NCBI GenBank assembly: GCA_964530225.1 | Contig: CAZHBA010000111.1 | Location: 1 to 29,824 of the forward strand | DNA: 29,824 nt | Reading direction: 5' to 3' | DNA from: CAZHBA01 sp964530225 | Lineage (GTDB): Bacteria > Pseudomonadota > Alphaproteobacteria > UBA6615 | Shown: positions 21,706 through 29,824 of the stretch, piece by piece | Numbering within the stretch: the first letter of the stretch is position 1 | How the letters are laid out: every line of letters begins with the position of its first letter | The notes under the pieces: generated by a model | What the model saw: only the letters and a program-made list of their open reading frames with translations | What the model was told of the DNA's origin: nothing | The model's database searches: none | Made by a program: the position numbers and the translations under genes

Positions 21706-24690
21706 ATGCGCTTCACCCTCGCGGCAGACCTCGCAAGACATCCTCTACCGGCCGATTCCGAACGCCTTGAGCGGGGAATCGAACGGTTTCACAAAGCTGC
21801 CGATCAAACCGACGATACGGCAGTGCGCCGGTTCGCCCGCGACGTATTCGACGACAGCACAACCGCCACCGTACTTGAAGCGGCGATGGGGAGCAGCCCT
21901 TTTCTTACCCGATGCATCGTGCAAGATATTAGATTTGTCGCGGCGCTATTTAAGGGCGGGCCCGATCAAGCTTTCGATACGACACTGGCCGAATTGGCGG
22001 TCGCCGAAACGTTATCCGATACCGCTACCGTTGGCGTAACCTTGCGCAAGGCCAAGCGCCAAGTCGCGCTGCTGACCGCGCTCGCCGATATCGCCGGCCA
22101 ATGGCCTTTAGAAACAGTCACCGCCCATCTAAGCCTTTTCTGCGACCGAGCGCTGGGGGCCGCGCTAAAAAATTTATTGCGCGGCGCCCATGACGCCGGC
22201 GCTATCGCGTTACCCAACCTTAGCCACACCGACCAGAATTGCGGCTTGTTCGTGATCGGCATGGGTAAGCTCGGCGCACACGAGCTCAATTATTCCAGCG
22301 ATATCGACCTTATCGTTCTCTACGACGAGGAGACTGTCGAAACCGCGGTGCCCGACAAATTGCAGTCCACTTTCGTGCGGCTGACCCGCAACATGGTGCA
22401 GCTGATGGACGAGCGCACGGACGATGGCTACGTCTTCCGCACTGATCTTCGACTGCGCCCGGATCCCGGCGCAACGCCGGTCGCCATATCGACCATGGCA
22501 GCCGAGACCTACTACGAAAGTCTGGGCCAAAATTGGGAGCGCGCGGCGATGATAAAAGCACGCATCGTGGCAGGCGATCACGCTGCCGGTACCCATTTTC
22601 TGCACGGATTACGGCCCTATGTATGGCGCCGCCACCTGGACTTCGCGGCGATCGAGGACATTCACTCAATCAAGCGCCAAATCCATGCGCATAAGGGTGG
22701 CAGCACTGTCGCCGTCGGTGGACACAACATCAAGCTGGGCCGTGGTGGTATTCGCGAAGTTGAATTCTTCGCTCAAACCCAACAGCTAATCTGGGGCGGC
22801 CGTAACCCGTCGTTGCGCGCGCCTGGCACAGTCGACGCTATTCGGGCACTCGTTACCGCCGAGCGCGTCACCGAGCAAGCCGGCAGCAACATGATCGGCG
22901 CCTACAATTTCCTGCGGCGCCTCGAACACCGGCTGCAGATGATCGACGATCAGCAAACTCATACGCTGCCCGAGAACGACGCCGGCTTGCGAAACATCGC
23001 CGCGTTCCTGGGCTATCCCGACCGCGAAAGTTTCGAAGCCGAGTTACTCGTCCATTTACGGAGCGTAGAAAATCACTACGCCGAGTTGTTCGAGGAAGCG
23101 GCCTCGCTCGGCGGCACCGGCGCGCTGGTGTTTACCGGCGGCGAGGACCACCCCGACACTCTGAATACGCTAAGGGGTATGGGGTTCTCCGACACCGAGG
23201 CCATCTCGGCAACGATCCGCGGGTGGCACCATGGCCGCTACCGGGCCACGCGTAGCACCCGGGCGCGGGAAATTCTCACGGAGTTGATGCCGCTATTGCT
23301 TGCCGCCTTGGGATACACCGCCAATCCCGATGTCGCTTTTCGCCGGTTCGACGAGTTGCTGGCAGAATTACCGGCGGGTATTCAGCTGTTTTCTTTGTTT
23401 CTCGTCAACCCCGACGTCATCGACCTGGTCGCCGAGATCGTCGGCGGATCGCCGCGGCTGGCCAAAATTCTGAGCCAGAATCCGCTGCTACTCGATGGCG
23501 TTCTCGATGCCGATTTCAGAGCGCTTCCCGAAGTGGCAGCGATGCGGGCGGACCTCAAAGAAAAGCTAGACCGCGCCGGCGACATGCAGGACGTCCTCGA
23601 TATCACCCGCCGCTGGGCCAGCGACGACAGATTTCGCATCGGCGTGCAAATCCTGCGCAACCAGATCGACGTCGACCGCGCCAGCCAGGCGTTTTCCAAC
23701 ATCGCTGATATCGCGATCCAAGCGCTCCTGCCCCAGGTCAGCCAGGAATTTGCGCTCCAGCACGGACACTGCCCCGGCGATGGCTTCGCCGTTTTGGCGC
23801 TGGGCAAGCTGGGCGGCCGCGAGCTGACGGCGACCTCGGATCTGGACCTGGTATTCCTTTACGATGCCCCGGAGGGAACCAGCGAACCTGTTGCGTCTGA
23901 CGGGCCCAAGCCGCTGTCGTTGCCGCACTATTATCAGCGGCTCGGCCAGCGCCTAATCAACGCGCTGACGGCGATGACAGGCGAAGGCCAACTTTTCGAT
24001 GTCGACATGCGCCTGCGCCCCTCGGGTAACGCCGGGCCACTCTCTGTAAGTCTGGAAACCTTCGCCCAGTACCAGCGTGAGAGCGCCTGGACGTGGGAAC
24101 ATTTAGCCCTCACCCGGGCGCGTATCGTGGCCGCGAAGCCAAAATTCGCCGCACGAATCGAGGCAGCGATTCGTTACGTCCTAGTCGCCGAACGGGTACC
24201 CCGCGATCTGCTGTTGGCGGTCTCCGACATGCGTCACCGCCACGCCAGTGAGCACCCGGTCAGAAGTGCTTGGCAAGTTAAATTTCTGCGCGGCGGCCTG
24301 GTCGATTGCGAATTTATCTGCCAATACCTGCAGCTACGCTACGCTCACAAAAATCCGGACGTCCTCGATACCAGTACGGTTACCGCCTTCAACAAGATTG
24401 CAGAAGCCGGTTTGCTCGACCGCGCTATCACCGACGATCTTATCGAAGCGACGCGCCTGTGGCGGCGCTTACAAGGGCTGTTGCGCATCGCTATCGAAGA
24501 CGAGCTCGTACCCGAGCAATTTCCCGCGCCGTTGCGCACCACTTTGGCAGCGACGGCGGGTGTCGTTGACTTTGCCGCACTCAAGGAGAAAGTGCAGGAG
24601 ACCGCAGACCGGATTTTTGGCTATTACACCCAGCTTATCGAAGAGCCTGCCAATGCAAGTCGTTGCAGCGAAAAAACGTCCTATGAATAA
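21706..24690 (+). CDS. glnE: Bifunctional glutamine synthetase adenylyltransferase/deadenylylase GlnE
   Basis: This 994-residue enzyme adenylylates glutamine synthetase when nitrogen is plentiful and removes AMP when it is scarce, under PII control. Two nucleotidyltransferase-fold halves are visible. The N-terminal adenylyl-removase has GMGKLGAHELNYSSDIDL (residues 185-202, metal ligands Asp199 and Asp201). The C-terminal adenylyltransferase has GKLGGRELTATSDLDL (700-715, Asp712 and Asp714). Each half continues with the expected VDMRLRP/TDLRLRP and EREAM-like regions and a helical PII-binding domain. Both active sites look intact. The start is ATG 21706, although the ribosome site is weak. 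bcp follows 21 nt downstream. Confidence 0.97.
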   Translation: MRFTLAADLARHPLPADSERLERGIERFHKAADQTDDTAVRRFARDVFDDSTTATVLEAAMGSSPFLTRCIVQDIRFVAALFKGGPDQAFDTTLAELAVAETLSDTATVGVTLRKAKRQVALLTALADIAGQWPLETVTAHLSLFCDRALGAALKNLLRGAHDAGAIALPNLSHTDQNCGLFVIGMGKLGAHELNYSSDIDLIVLYDEETVETAVPDKLQSTFVRLTRNMVQLMDERTDDGYVFRTDLRLRPDPGATPVAISTMAAETYYESLGQNWERAAMIKARIVAGDHAAGTHFLHGLRPYVWRRHLDFAAIEDIHSIKRQIHAHKGGSTVAVGGHNIKLGRGGIREVEFFAQTQQLIWGGRNPSLRAPGTVDAIRALVTAERVTEQAGSNMIGAYNFLRRLEHRLQMIDDQQTHTLPENDAGLRNIAAFLGYPDRESFEAELLVHLRSVENHYAELFEEAASLGGTGALVFTGGEDHPDTLNTLRGMGFSDTEAISATIRGWHHGRYRATRSTRAREILTELMPLLLAALGYTANPDVAFRRFDELLAELPAGIQLFSLFLVNPDVIDLVAEIVGGSPRLAKILSQNPLLLDGVLDADFRALPEVAAMRADLKEKLDRAGDMQDVLDITRRWASDDRFRIGVQILRNQIDVDRASQAFSNIADIAIQALLPQVSQEFALQHGHCPGDGFAVLALGKLGGRELTATSDLDLVFLYDAPEGTSEPVASDGPKPLSLPHYYQRLGQRLINALTAMTGEGQLFDVDMRLRPSGNAGPLSVSLETFAQYQRESAWTWEHLALTRARIVAAKPKFAARIEAAIRYVLVAERVPRDLLLAVSDMRHRHASEHPVRSAWQVKFLRGGLVDCEFICQYLQLRYAHKNPDVLDTSTVTAFNKIAEAGLLDRAITDDLIEATRLWRRLQGLLRIAIEDELVPEQFPAPLRTTLAATAGVVDFAALKEKVQETADRIFGYYTQLIEEPANASRCSEKTSYE

Positions 24691-24711
24691 TCAGATTAAG
24701 GAGCCCACCCC

Positions 24712-25176
24712 ATGAGCGTAGCCAAAGGAGACAAGGCACCCGCCTTCGCTATGGCCACCGATGGCGGCGGTACGGTTAGCTTGAAAGACCTCAAGGGGCA
24801 GAACGTCGTTTTGTATTTCTACCCCAAGGACTCGACACCGGGCTGCACCAGGGAAGCGTGCGCGTTTCGCAACCTAATGCCCGACTTTAGCGGCGTCGAC
24901 GCCACCATCATCGGCGTGTCGAAAGACAGCGTGAAGAGCCACGACAACTTTAAGGCCAAATATGAGTTGCCGTTCACACTGGCGAGCGACGAGGACGGCG
25001 CGGTGAGCGAGGCCTTTGGTACTTGGGTACAGAAAAAACTTTACGGCCGGAAATATATGGGTATCGAGCGGGCAACCTTCCTGATCGACGGCAAGGGTGT
25101 GGTGCGCAAAGTGTGGCGCAAAGTCAAGGTGGCCGGCCACGCCGAAGACGTGCTGGTGAGCGTCAAAGCCCTTTGA
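24712..25176 (+). CDS. bcp: Peroxiredoxin Bcp (thioredoxin-dependent thiol peroxidase, PrxQ type)
   Basis: This 154-residue cytoplasmic peroxidase reduces hydroperoxides. The motif YPKDSTPGCTREAC contains the Pro-x3-Thr-x2-Cys site with peroxidatic Cys45 and resolving Cys50 five residues later, the PrxQ/Bcp arrangement. The C-terminal ERATFLIDGKGVVRKVWRKVKVAGHAEDVL is standard. The start ATG 24712 has AAGGAG 8 nt upstream. It sits 21 nt after glnE on the same strand and is probably cotranscribed. No intrinsic terminator is visible after it. Confidence 0.97.
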   Translation: MSVAKGDKAPAFAMATDGGGTVSLKDLKGQNVVLYFYPKDSTPGCTREACAFRNLMPDFSGVDATIIGVSKDSVKSHDNFKAKYELPFTLASDEDGAVSEAFGTWVQKKLYGRKYMGIERATFLIDGKGVVRKVWRKVKVAGHAEDVLVSVKAL

Positions 25177-25399
25177 CCGGCCTGATAACCAATTCCCTGA
25201 CAGACGCCGCGGCGCAAATCCTGGCGAACACTAACCCAGCGGAAAAGTCCGGCTCTCGGCACCGCTGCCGAAGCTTGGAAACGAGGCGGTCTGCCATCGA
25301 GTTCCATATCCGATCTACCCGACCACCCAACAATCCGAATCGAAGCGCGACCAGAAAGGTCAACAGCGCAATAAACACAATGTTGGTTCGTTTACCCAC
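25163..25399 (-). CDS. Possible small membrane protein, unknown
   Basis: I do not recognise this 78-residue frame. It starts at GTG 25399 with GGGAG 6 nt upstream, encodes one N-terminal membrane helix (residues 6-24: NIVFIALLTFLVALRFGLL), and continues with a basic, cysteine-containing tail. It lies 66 nt after prfB on the same strand and runs 14 nt into the 3' end of bcp. The ribosome site and membrane helix favour a real gene; the overlap and lack of any known family argue against it. If it is not real, 25177-25465 is a plain intergenic spacer. Confidence 0.35.
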   Translation of the reverse strand: MGKRTNIVFIALLTFLVALRFGLLGGRVDRIWNSMADRLVSKLRQRCREPDFSAGLVFARICAAASVRELVIRPVKGL

Positions 25400-25465
25400 A
25401 GCCGCTCCCTATCGGGCCGCCATCATAATCCAACCAAGCCAGGCGCGGACGCTGGCGCCCTTCAA

Positions 25466-26591
25466 TTAATCATTTGTACCAGCACCGCCACGGCTGGCTA
25501 CGTGGCTGGCCAAAGACGCTCCGAGGAATCGGTCCAAATCGCCGCCGAGAACCGCCTGGGTATTGCCAGTCTCGACCTCAGTGCGCAGATCCTTAACCAT
25601 CTGGTAGGGATGCAAAACGTAAGAACGAATTTGATGACCCCAGCCGATATTGGTTTTGGCGTCCTGTTGCTCCTGCGCCTCGGCCTCGCGCTTCTGTAAT
25701 TCATTCTCGTACAGGCGCGCACGCATCATCGCCATTGCCGTAGCGCGGTTGCGATGCTGCGAGCGGTTGTTTTGACACTGCACAACGATCCCGGTCGGCA
25801 GGTGCGTAAGCCGGATAGCGCTGTCGGTCTTGTTAACGTGCTGGCCGCCCGCCCCCGAGGCGCGGTAGGTGTCGACCCGTAAGTCCTTGTCCTCGATTTC
25901 GATTTCGATGGATTCGTCGATAACCGGATAGACCCAGACCGACGCGAAGCTGGTATGCCGGCGCGACTGGCTATCGAACGGCGAGATGCGAACCAACCGG
26001 TGCACGCCGGATTCGGTCTTCAGCCAGCCATAGGCGTTGATGCCGCCGACCTTAAATGTCGCCGACTTGAGCCCTGCTTCCTCACCGGCGCTTTTTTCGA
26101 TCCACTCGACCTTATTGTCGTGGCTTTCGGCCCAGCGCACATACATGCGCACGAGCATCTCTGCCCAGTCCTGAGATTCGGTGCCGCCGGCACCGGCGTT
26201 GATTTCAACATAGCAATCGTTGGCGTCGACCTCGCCCGAGAGCAGGCTCTCGAGCTCCATCTTTTCCACCACTGGACCCAGCGCCTCGATGGCAGATTCC
26301 GCTTCGGCGACGACATCGGCGTCATCCTCGGCCTCGCCAAGCTCGATCAGACCCACCGATTCTTCTAACTCCGCGTCGAGTTCGCGTACCCGGCTTATGG
26401 ACTTTTCCAACTGGGTACGGTCACGCATAACCTTTTGCGCGCGTTCCTGATCCTGCCAAAGATTGGGGTCTTCGGCGAGTTGGTTTAACTCCTCCATGCG
26501 TTCGAGCGACTTCTCCCAGTCAAAGATGCCTCCGCATAAGCGAAAGTGACTGACGAATGGTCTCTACCAGTTGAGTAGTCTCAGCACGCAT
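25466..26591 (-). CDS. prfB: Peptide chain release factor RF2, with programmed +1 frameshift
   Basis: RF2 ends translation at UGA and UAA. The gene starts at ATG 26591 (MRAETTQLVETIRQ...), reads 23 codons to CTT, meets in-frame TGA at 26520-26522, and continues in the +1 frame from GAC 26519-26521 (DWEKSLERMEELNQ). The coding path is 26591-26523 joined to 26521-25466, skipping base 26522, giving 374 residues. The stop-recognition motif SPF is at about 203-205 and the peptide-release motif GGQ at about 248-250 of the joined protein (RASGAGGQHVNKTDSA). Without the shift only a truncated protein from ATG 26497 would be seen. It follows the PBP1A gene by 82 nt. Confidence 0.95.
26514..26535 (-). 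promoter_or_regulatory. RF2 autoregulatory frameshift site
   Basis: The minus strand reads CGGAGG, CAT, then CTT TGA C. This is the classical RF2 element: an internal Shine-Dalgarno-like GGAGG just upstream of the slippery CUU, followed by UGA and C. When RF2 is low, the ribosome pauses at UGA and slips +1 from CUU to UUU, making more RF2. Confidence 0.93.
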
Positions 26592-26673
26592 GTTCCACGT
26601 CCACGGGGGGTATGGTCTTAGATAGCAACGCTCGTAACGACAATTTCACGCTCGGGCAACAAGTAAATGCGGA

Positions 26674-29094
26674 CTAGTAAATGCCGCGTGCTTGTTTCGC
26701 CGACCTACCAGAAGGATCGTAACCACCATCAAGGATGGGGCCCAGTTCGGTCGGTTCGGTACCGGGCTTGAAGGCCTCGAGAATAACCCGCTTCTCGCCG
26801 CGTTGCGCCACCACCCCGGTCGACGCGTTGACCCGCACCAGCCGAATTCCCGATGGCACACGGAACGGTATCGCCGGCCGGTTCTCCAGAGACGCGGCCA
26901 TGAAATCGCGAAATATCGGCACCGCAACGGAAGATCCAGTCTCTTTCGGGCCCAACGATATGGGGTTGTCGAAGCCGGCAAATACGCCGACCGCGAGATC
27001 GGGCGAAAAACCGATAAACCAGGTGTCTCGCGACTCGTTGGTGGTGCCGGTCTTTCCCGCCAACGGTTTGCCAACCGCCCGAATACGAATGCCGGTGCCA
27101 CGGTCGACGACGCCTTTCAACATCGCTACCATTTGGTAGGCGGTGCCAGGATCCAGAAGTTCGGCCCTTATATCGGACGGCTGTGGTGGTTCTTGACCTT
27201 CCCAGATAATGTTCTGGCAGCCGTCGCAAGAACGGGTGTCGTGGCGGAATACGGTCTTGCCGTTACGATCCTGAATACGGTCGATCAGGGTTGGCGTGAT
27301 TTGCTTGCCGCTATTGACGATCATCGCGTAGCCCGTCACCAACCGTAGCAGCGTGGTCTCGCCGGCTCCGAGCGACATGGAAAGTTGCCGGGGAATGTTA
27401 TCCATGACGCCCAAGCGCTCGGCGTAGGTGGCGACTTTCTCGATGCCCACGGTCTGCGCCAGCCGCACGGTCATGAGGTTACGCGATTTCTCGATGCCCA
27501 GGCGCATGGGGCTCGGGCCGTAGAACTTGTTGGTGTAGTTGGCCGGCTTCCATTTACCCAGTCCAGGGCCCTGATCGATCACGAACGGTGCGTCGAGCAC
27601 CAGGGTCGAGGGCGTAAAGCCACTGTCCAGCGCCGCCAAATAGACAAACGGCTTGAACGCCGAACCAGACTGGCGCCACGCCTGGGTCGCTCGATTAAAT
27701 TCGCTTTGGGCGAAATCGAGTCCGCCCGACATCGCCAGCACCCGGCCGGTATGGGGGTCTAGCGCGACGATAGAGCCGTTGATATTAGGAATCTGGCGCA
27801 ACCCAAAAGTGCTGGCCGGATAAGGTTCTCCTTCGCTATTGGTCGCCACGGCCTCGACAAGGATGACATCGGCAGCGGTCAAAACCTGCGACACCTTCTT
27901 CACAGCACCACCACGCTTTTGACCCTCCAGCCACTCGCGTGCCCATTTAACCTCGGCTAGGGGAATTTGTCCCTTTTGACCGTCGGCAAATCCGATAACC
28001 GCTACTTTTTTCTTGTCATCGACGCTGAGGACAAAGGCTACCCGCCAATCCCCGCTACCCGGTGGGGCTGGAATTTCCGCAAGTTTTCGTGTCCAGCCGT
28101 CGAATGTATCCAGGTTGGTGACCGGCCCGCGCCAACCATGGCGTCGGTCGTAGGCAATTAATCCCTTACGTAGTTCGCGCTGGGCAATCCGTTGCAGATG
28201 GGGGTCGATGGTCGTGCGAACCGACAACCCGCCCTGATACAAGGCGGTATCGCCGTAATGCGCGGCCAACTCGCGGCGTACTTCCTCGGCAAAGTAGGGC
28301 GCCTCGATCGTGGCTCCCCGATCGGCGCGCGAGACTTGCAGCGGCGCAATTTGCGCCCGTTGGCCTTCGTGTTCGGGAATGTAGCCATCCTCGACCATGC
28401 GGCTGAGCACATAATTGCGCCGCGATACCGCCGCGTCGTAATGGCGCGAAGGATTGTAATTATTCGGCGCCTTGGGCAGCGCCGCGAGATATGCCGCCTC
28501 TTCGACCAACAATTCGTCAAGCGACTTGCCAAAATAGTTGTTCGCCGCCGCCGCTACGCCGTACGAGCCAAGTCCGAGATAGATTTGGTTCAGATAAAGC
28601 TCTAGGATCTCGTCCTTGGTGAAGGCGCGCTCCATACGGAACGAGATGATCGCTTCGCGGATCTTCCGAGTGATCGATACGTCCTTGGTGAGCAGAAAAT
28701 TCTGCGCTACCTGCTGAGTGATCGTCGAGGCCCCTACCGGACGGCGGCCCTTGCCGTAGTTGCTCAGATTAGTGACAACCGCGCGAGCCACGCCCACCAC
28801 GTCAACGCCGGGATGACGGTAAAAGTTCTTATCCTCGGCCGACAAGAATGCGTTAACGACTTGCCGCGGTATGGCCGTTACCGGCACGAACATCCGCCGC
28901 TCGACAGCGTACTCCGCTAGCAGACTGCCATCTCCGGCATGCACGTGCGTGGTCACCGGCGGGCTGTAGTTGGCCAGTTGGCGGTAATCCGGCACGTCCC
29001 GGCCAAATTCCCAGAACACCCAGATTGCCCCACCGGCGGCGATTAAGCAGCCGAGCAATGCGACGCCTAAAAGATATCCAAGCCAACGCAGCAT
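26674..29094 (-). CDS. mrcA: Penicillin-binding protein 1A (bifunctional transglycosylase/transpeptidase)
   Basis: This 806-residue class A PBP polymerises and cross-links peptidoglycan. One N-terminal membrane helix (about 5-28) anchors it, and the rest is periplasmic. The glycosyltransferase domain (about 50-230) has catalytic Glu87 in FLSAEDKNFYRHPGVD, plus GASTITQQVAQN and RKIREAIISFRMER. An OB-like insertion lies around 315-400, as in PBP1A. The transpeptidase has nucleophile Ser478 in SGSAFKP, the SRN motif 537-539 and KTGTT 681-685. A Cys-x2-Cys pair (623, 626) lies in a loop before the KTG motif. The start is ATG 29094. It is preceded by the amidase gene and followed by prfB, a common alphaproteobacterial order. 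Confidence 0.96.
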   Translation of the reverse strand: MLRWLGYLLGVALLGCLIAAGGAIWVFWEFGRDVPDYRQLANYSPPVTTHVHAGDGSLLAEYAVERRMFVPVTAIPRQVVNAFLSAEDKNFYRHPGVDVVGVARAVVTNLSNYGKGRRPVGASTITQQVAQNFLLTKDVSITRKIREAIISFRMERAFTKDEILELYLNQIYLGLGSYGVAAAANNYFGKSLDELLVEEAAYLAALPKAPNNYNPSRHYDAAVSRRNYVLSRMVEDGYIPEHEGQRAQIAPLQVSRADRGATIEAPYFAEEVRRELAAHYGDTALYQGGLSVRTTIDPHLQRIAQRELRKGLIAYDRRHGWRGPVTNLDTFDGWTRKLAEIPAPPGSGDWRVAFVLSVDDKKKVAVIGFADGQKGQIPLAEVKWAREWLEGQKRGGAVKKVSQVLTAADVILVEAVATNSEGEPYPASTFGLRQIPNINGSIVALDPHTGRVLAMSGGLDFAQSEFNRATQAWRQSGSAFKPFVYLAALDSGFTPSTLVLDAPFVIDQGPGLGKWKPANYTNKFYGPSPMRLGIEKSRNLMTVRLAQTVGIEKVATYAERLGVMDNIPRQLSMSLGAGETTLLRLVTGYAMIVNSGKQITPTLIDRIQDRNGKTVFRHDTRSCDGCQNIIWEGQEPPQPSDIRAELLDPGTAYQMVAMLKGVVDRGTGIRIRAVGKPLAGKTGTTNESRDTWFIGFSPDLAVGVFAGFDNPISLGPKETGSSVAVPIFRDFMAASLENRPAIPFRVPSGIRLVRVNASTGVVAQRGEKRVILEAFKPGTEPTELGPILDGGYDPSGRSAKQARGIY

Positions 29095-29216
29095 GTTATT
29101 CCGTTCGGTTTTTTGGCGGTGGCGTACCGAGAAGTTACCCTATTACGCCCTCCGTAAGACACCATAACGGTCTTTACACATCATCATTGTGGCAAGCTTA
29201 TGAATCTCGTCGATTT

Positions 29217-29824
29217 TTATCGGACAGCGGCGCTTTTGTTAATTTCCAAATACTGAACTATGGCGCGCGATATCGCTGAACTCAGGCCGCGACGGTACTT
29301 GGCATCCCTCAACAGCCGCTCTTCCGTGTGGTTTGTGGCATAGCCCAACTCGATTAATACCGAAGGCACATCCGGCGCCTTCAACACGGCAAACCCGGCC
29401 GAGCGCCACGGTCGTTTGACCAGTCGCACCGACTTAGCGACCTCCTTGACCATAATATCGCGGGCGAAGCGCACCGAAAGTTCATTGGTCTTCGCCTGGG
29501 CAAAATCTATCAAGATATTTTGAACGTCGTCGCTATAGGTACCCAGATTAAGCCCGCCGATGACGTCGGCCTTGTTTTCCTTGGCGGCCAACGCCTCAGC
29601 CTCGGCGTCGGAAGCTTTTTCGGACAGCGTATAGGCCGAAAATCCGCTGATCGAACGGCTTTTATGGCTGTTCACGTGTAACGACAGGAACAAGTTGGCG
29701 TTCGCGCGCCGTGCCACCTGCACTCGCTCGCGCAGGGACAGAAAGAAATCGCGTTCGCGCGTCAGCACAGCTTTCGCCCGCCCACCGGCCTCCAATTGCT
29801 GCTTTATTTCCTTGGCAAAGGCTA
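29217..29824 (-). CDS. N-acetylmuramoyl-L-alanine amidase (Amidase_3), 5' part beyond the window
   Basis: This is a periplasmic zinc amidase that cleaves the peptide from MurNAc, used in daughter-cell separation. Only the C-terminal 200 or so residues are here. The frame stays open to the window edge (FAKEIKQQLEAGGRAKAVLTRERD), so any start inside the window is not the true one. Visible landmarks are the zinc ligand His in LFLSLHVNSHKS (codon at 29676-29678), the regulatory-helix-like insertion (about 29470-29640), and the catalytic Glu in PSVLIELGY (codon at 29349-29351). The first zinc His and Glu and the signal peptide must lie beyond 29824. AmiC is the likely type, but without the N-terminus I leave the symbol empty. 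The 122-nt spacer to the PBP1A gene shows no clear terminator. Confidence 0.93.
   Translation of the reverse strand, partial: AFAKEIKQQLEAGGRAKAVLTRERDFFLSLRERVQVARRANANLFLSLHVNSHKSRSISGFSAYTLSEKASDAEAEALAAKENKADVIGGLNLGTYSDDVQNILIDFAQAKTNELSVRFARDIMVKEVAKSVRLVKRPWRSAGFAVLKAPDVPSVLIELGYATNHTEERLLRDAKYRRGLSSAISRAIVQYLEINKSAAVR

Noticed and set aside
1..29824. CRISPR arrays, prophage, insertion sequences
   Set aside because: No regularly spaced repeats, transposase or integrase motifs, or target-site duplications were seen on either strand.

Overview
This window comes from a GC-rich alphaproteobacterial chromosome. It is probably Rhodospirillales-like, although the exact lineage is an inference. 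The evidence is the iscR-led SUF operon with nifS-type desulfurase genes, the amidase / PBP1A / prfB order, the tyrS / AsmA-like / glnE / bcp neighbourhood, and a tRNA-Met of alphaproteobacterial type. I see no phage genes, transposases, CRISPR arrays or other mobile elements. The content is core metabolism, with one lone unrecognised gene.

Layout. (1) 29-3515, minus strand: mnmA, an alpha/beta hydrolase overlapping it by 4 nt, a RidA-like protein and a DMT exporter, followed by tRNA-Met(CAT) with its own promoter. (2) 3516-4276: an island with one small exported plus-strand protein of unknown function, whose frame continues coding-like past an in-frame TAG, followed by two GC-rich hairpins. 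(3) 4277-15113, minus strand: a compact 12-gene Fe-S assembly operon, cysE - iscR - nifS-like - iscS-like - sufB - sufC - sufD - sufS - sufU - sufT - sufA - fdx, with tenA (thiaminase II) as a thirteenth gene at the end. A good sigma70-like promoter lies upstream of cysE, and a perfect 6-bp-arm dyad is centred on its -10 box. (4) 15306-18468: an alpha/beta hydrolase (+), anmK (-) and tyrS (+), with a dyad between anmK and tyrS. (5) 18472-21609 (-): a large AsmA/YhdP-like envelope protein, divergent from glnE and bcp (+). (6) 25163-29824, minus strand: a cell-wall and translation block consisting of the 3' part of an N-acetylmuramoyl-L-alanine amidase, PBP1A, prfB with an intact programmed +1 frameshift, and a possible small membrane protein.

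How it fits together. CysE makes the cysteine precursor. Three PLP desulfurases can mobilise its sulfur. SufU and SufBCD assemble clusters, SufA and SufT deliver them, ferredoxin supplies electrons, and IscR, itself a likely cluster protein, senses demand. MnmA in the neighbouring block is a classic acceptor of desulfurase-derived sulfur. No wholly new system is visible. The most notable items are the prfB recoding site, the operator-like dyad on the cysE/suf promoter, the three non-identical desulfurases in one operon with variant IscR cysteine spacing, tenA attached to the Fe-S operon, and the small exported protein interrupted by TAG.
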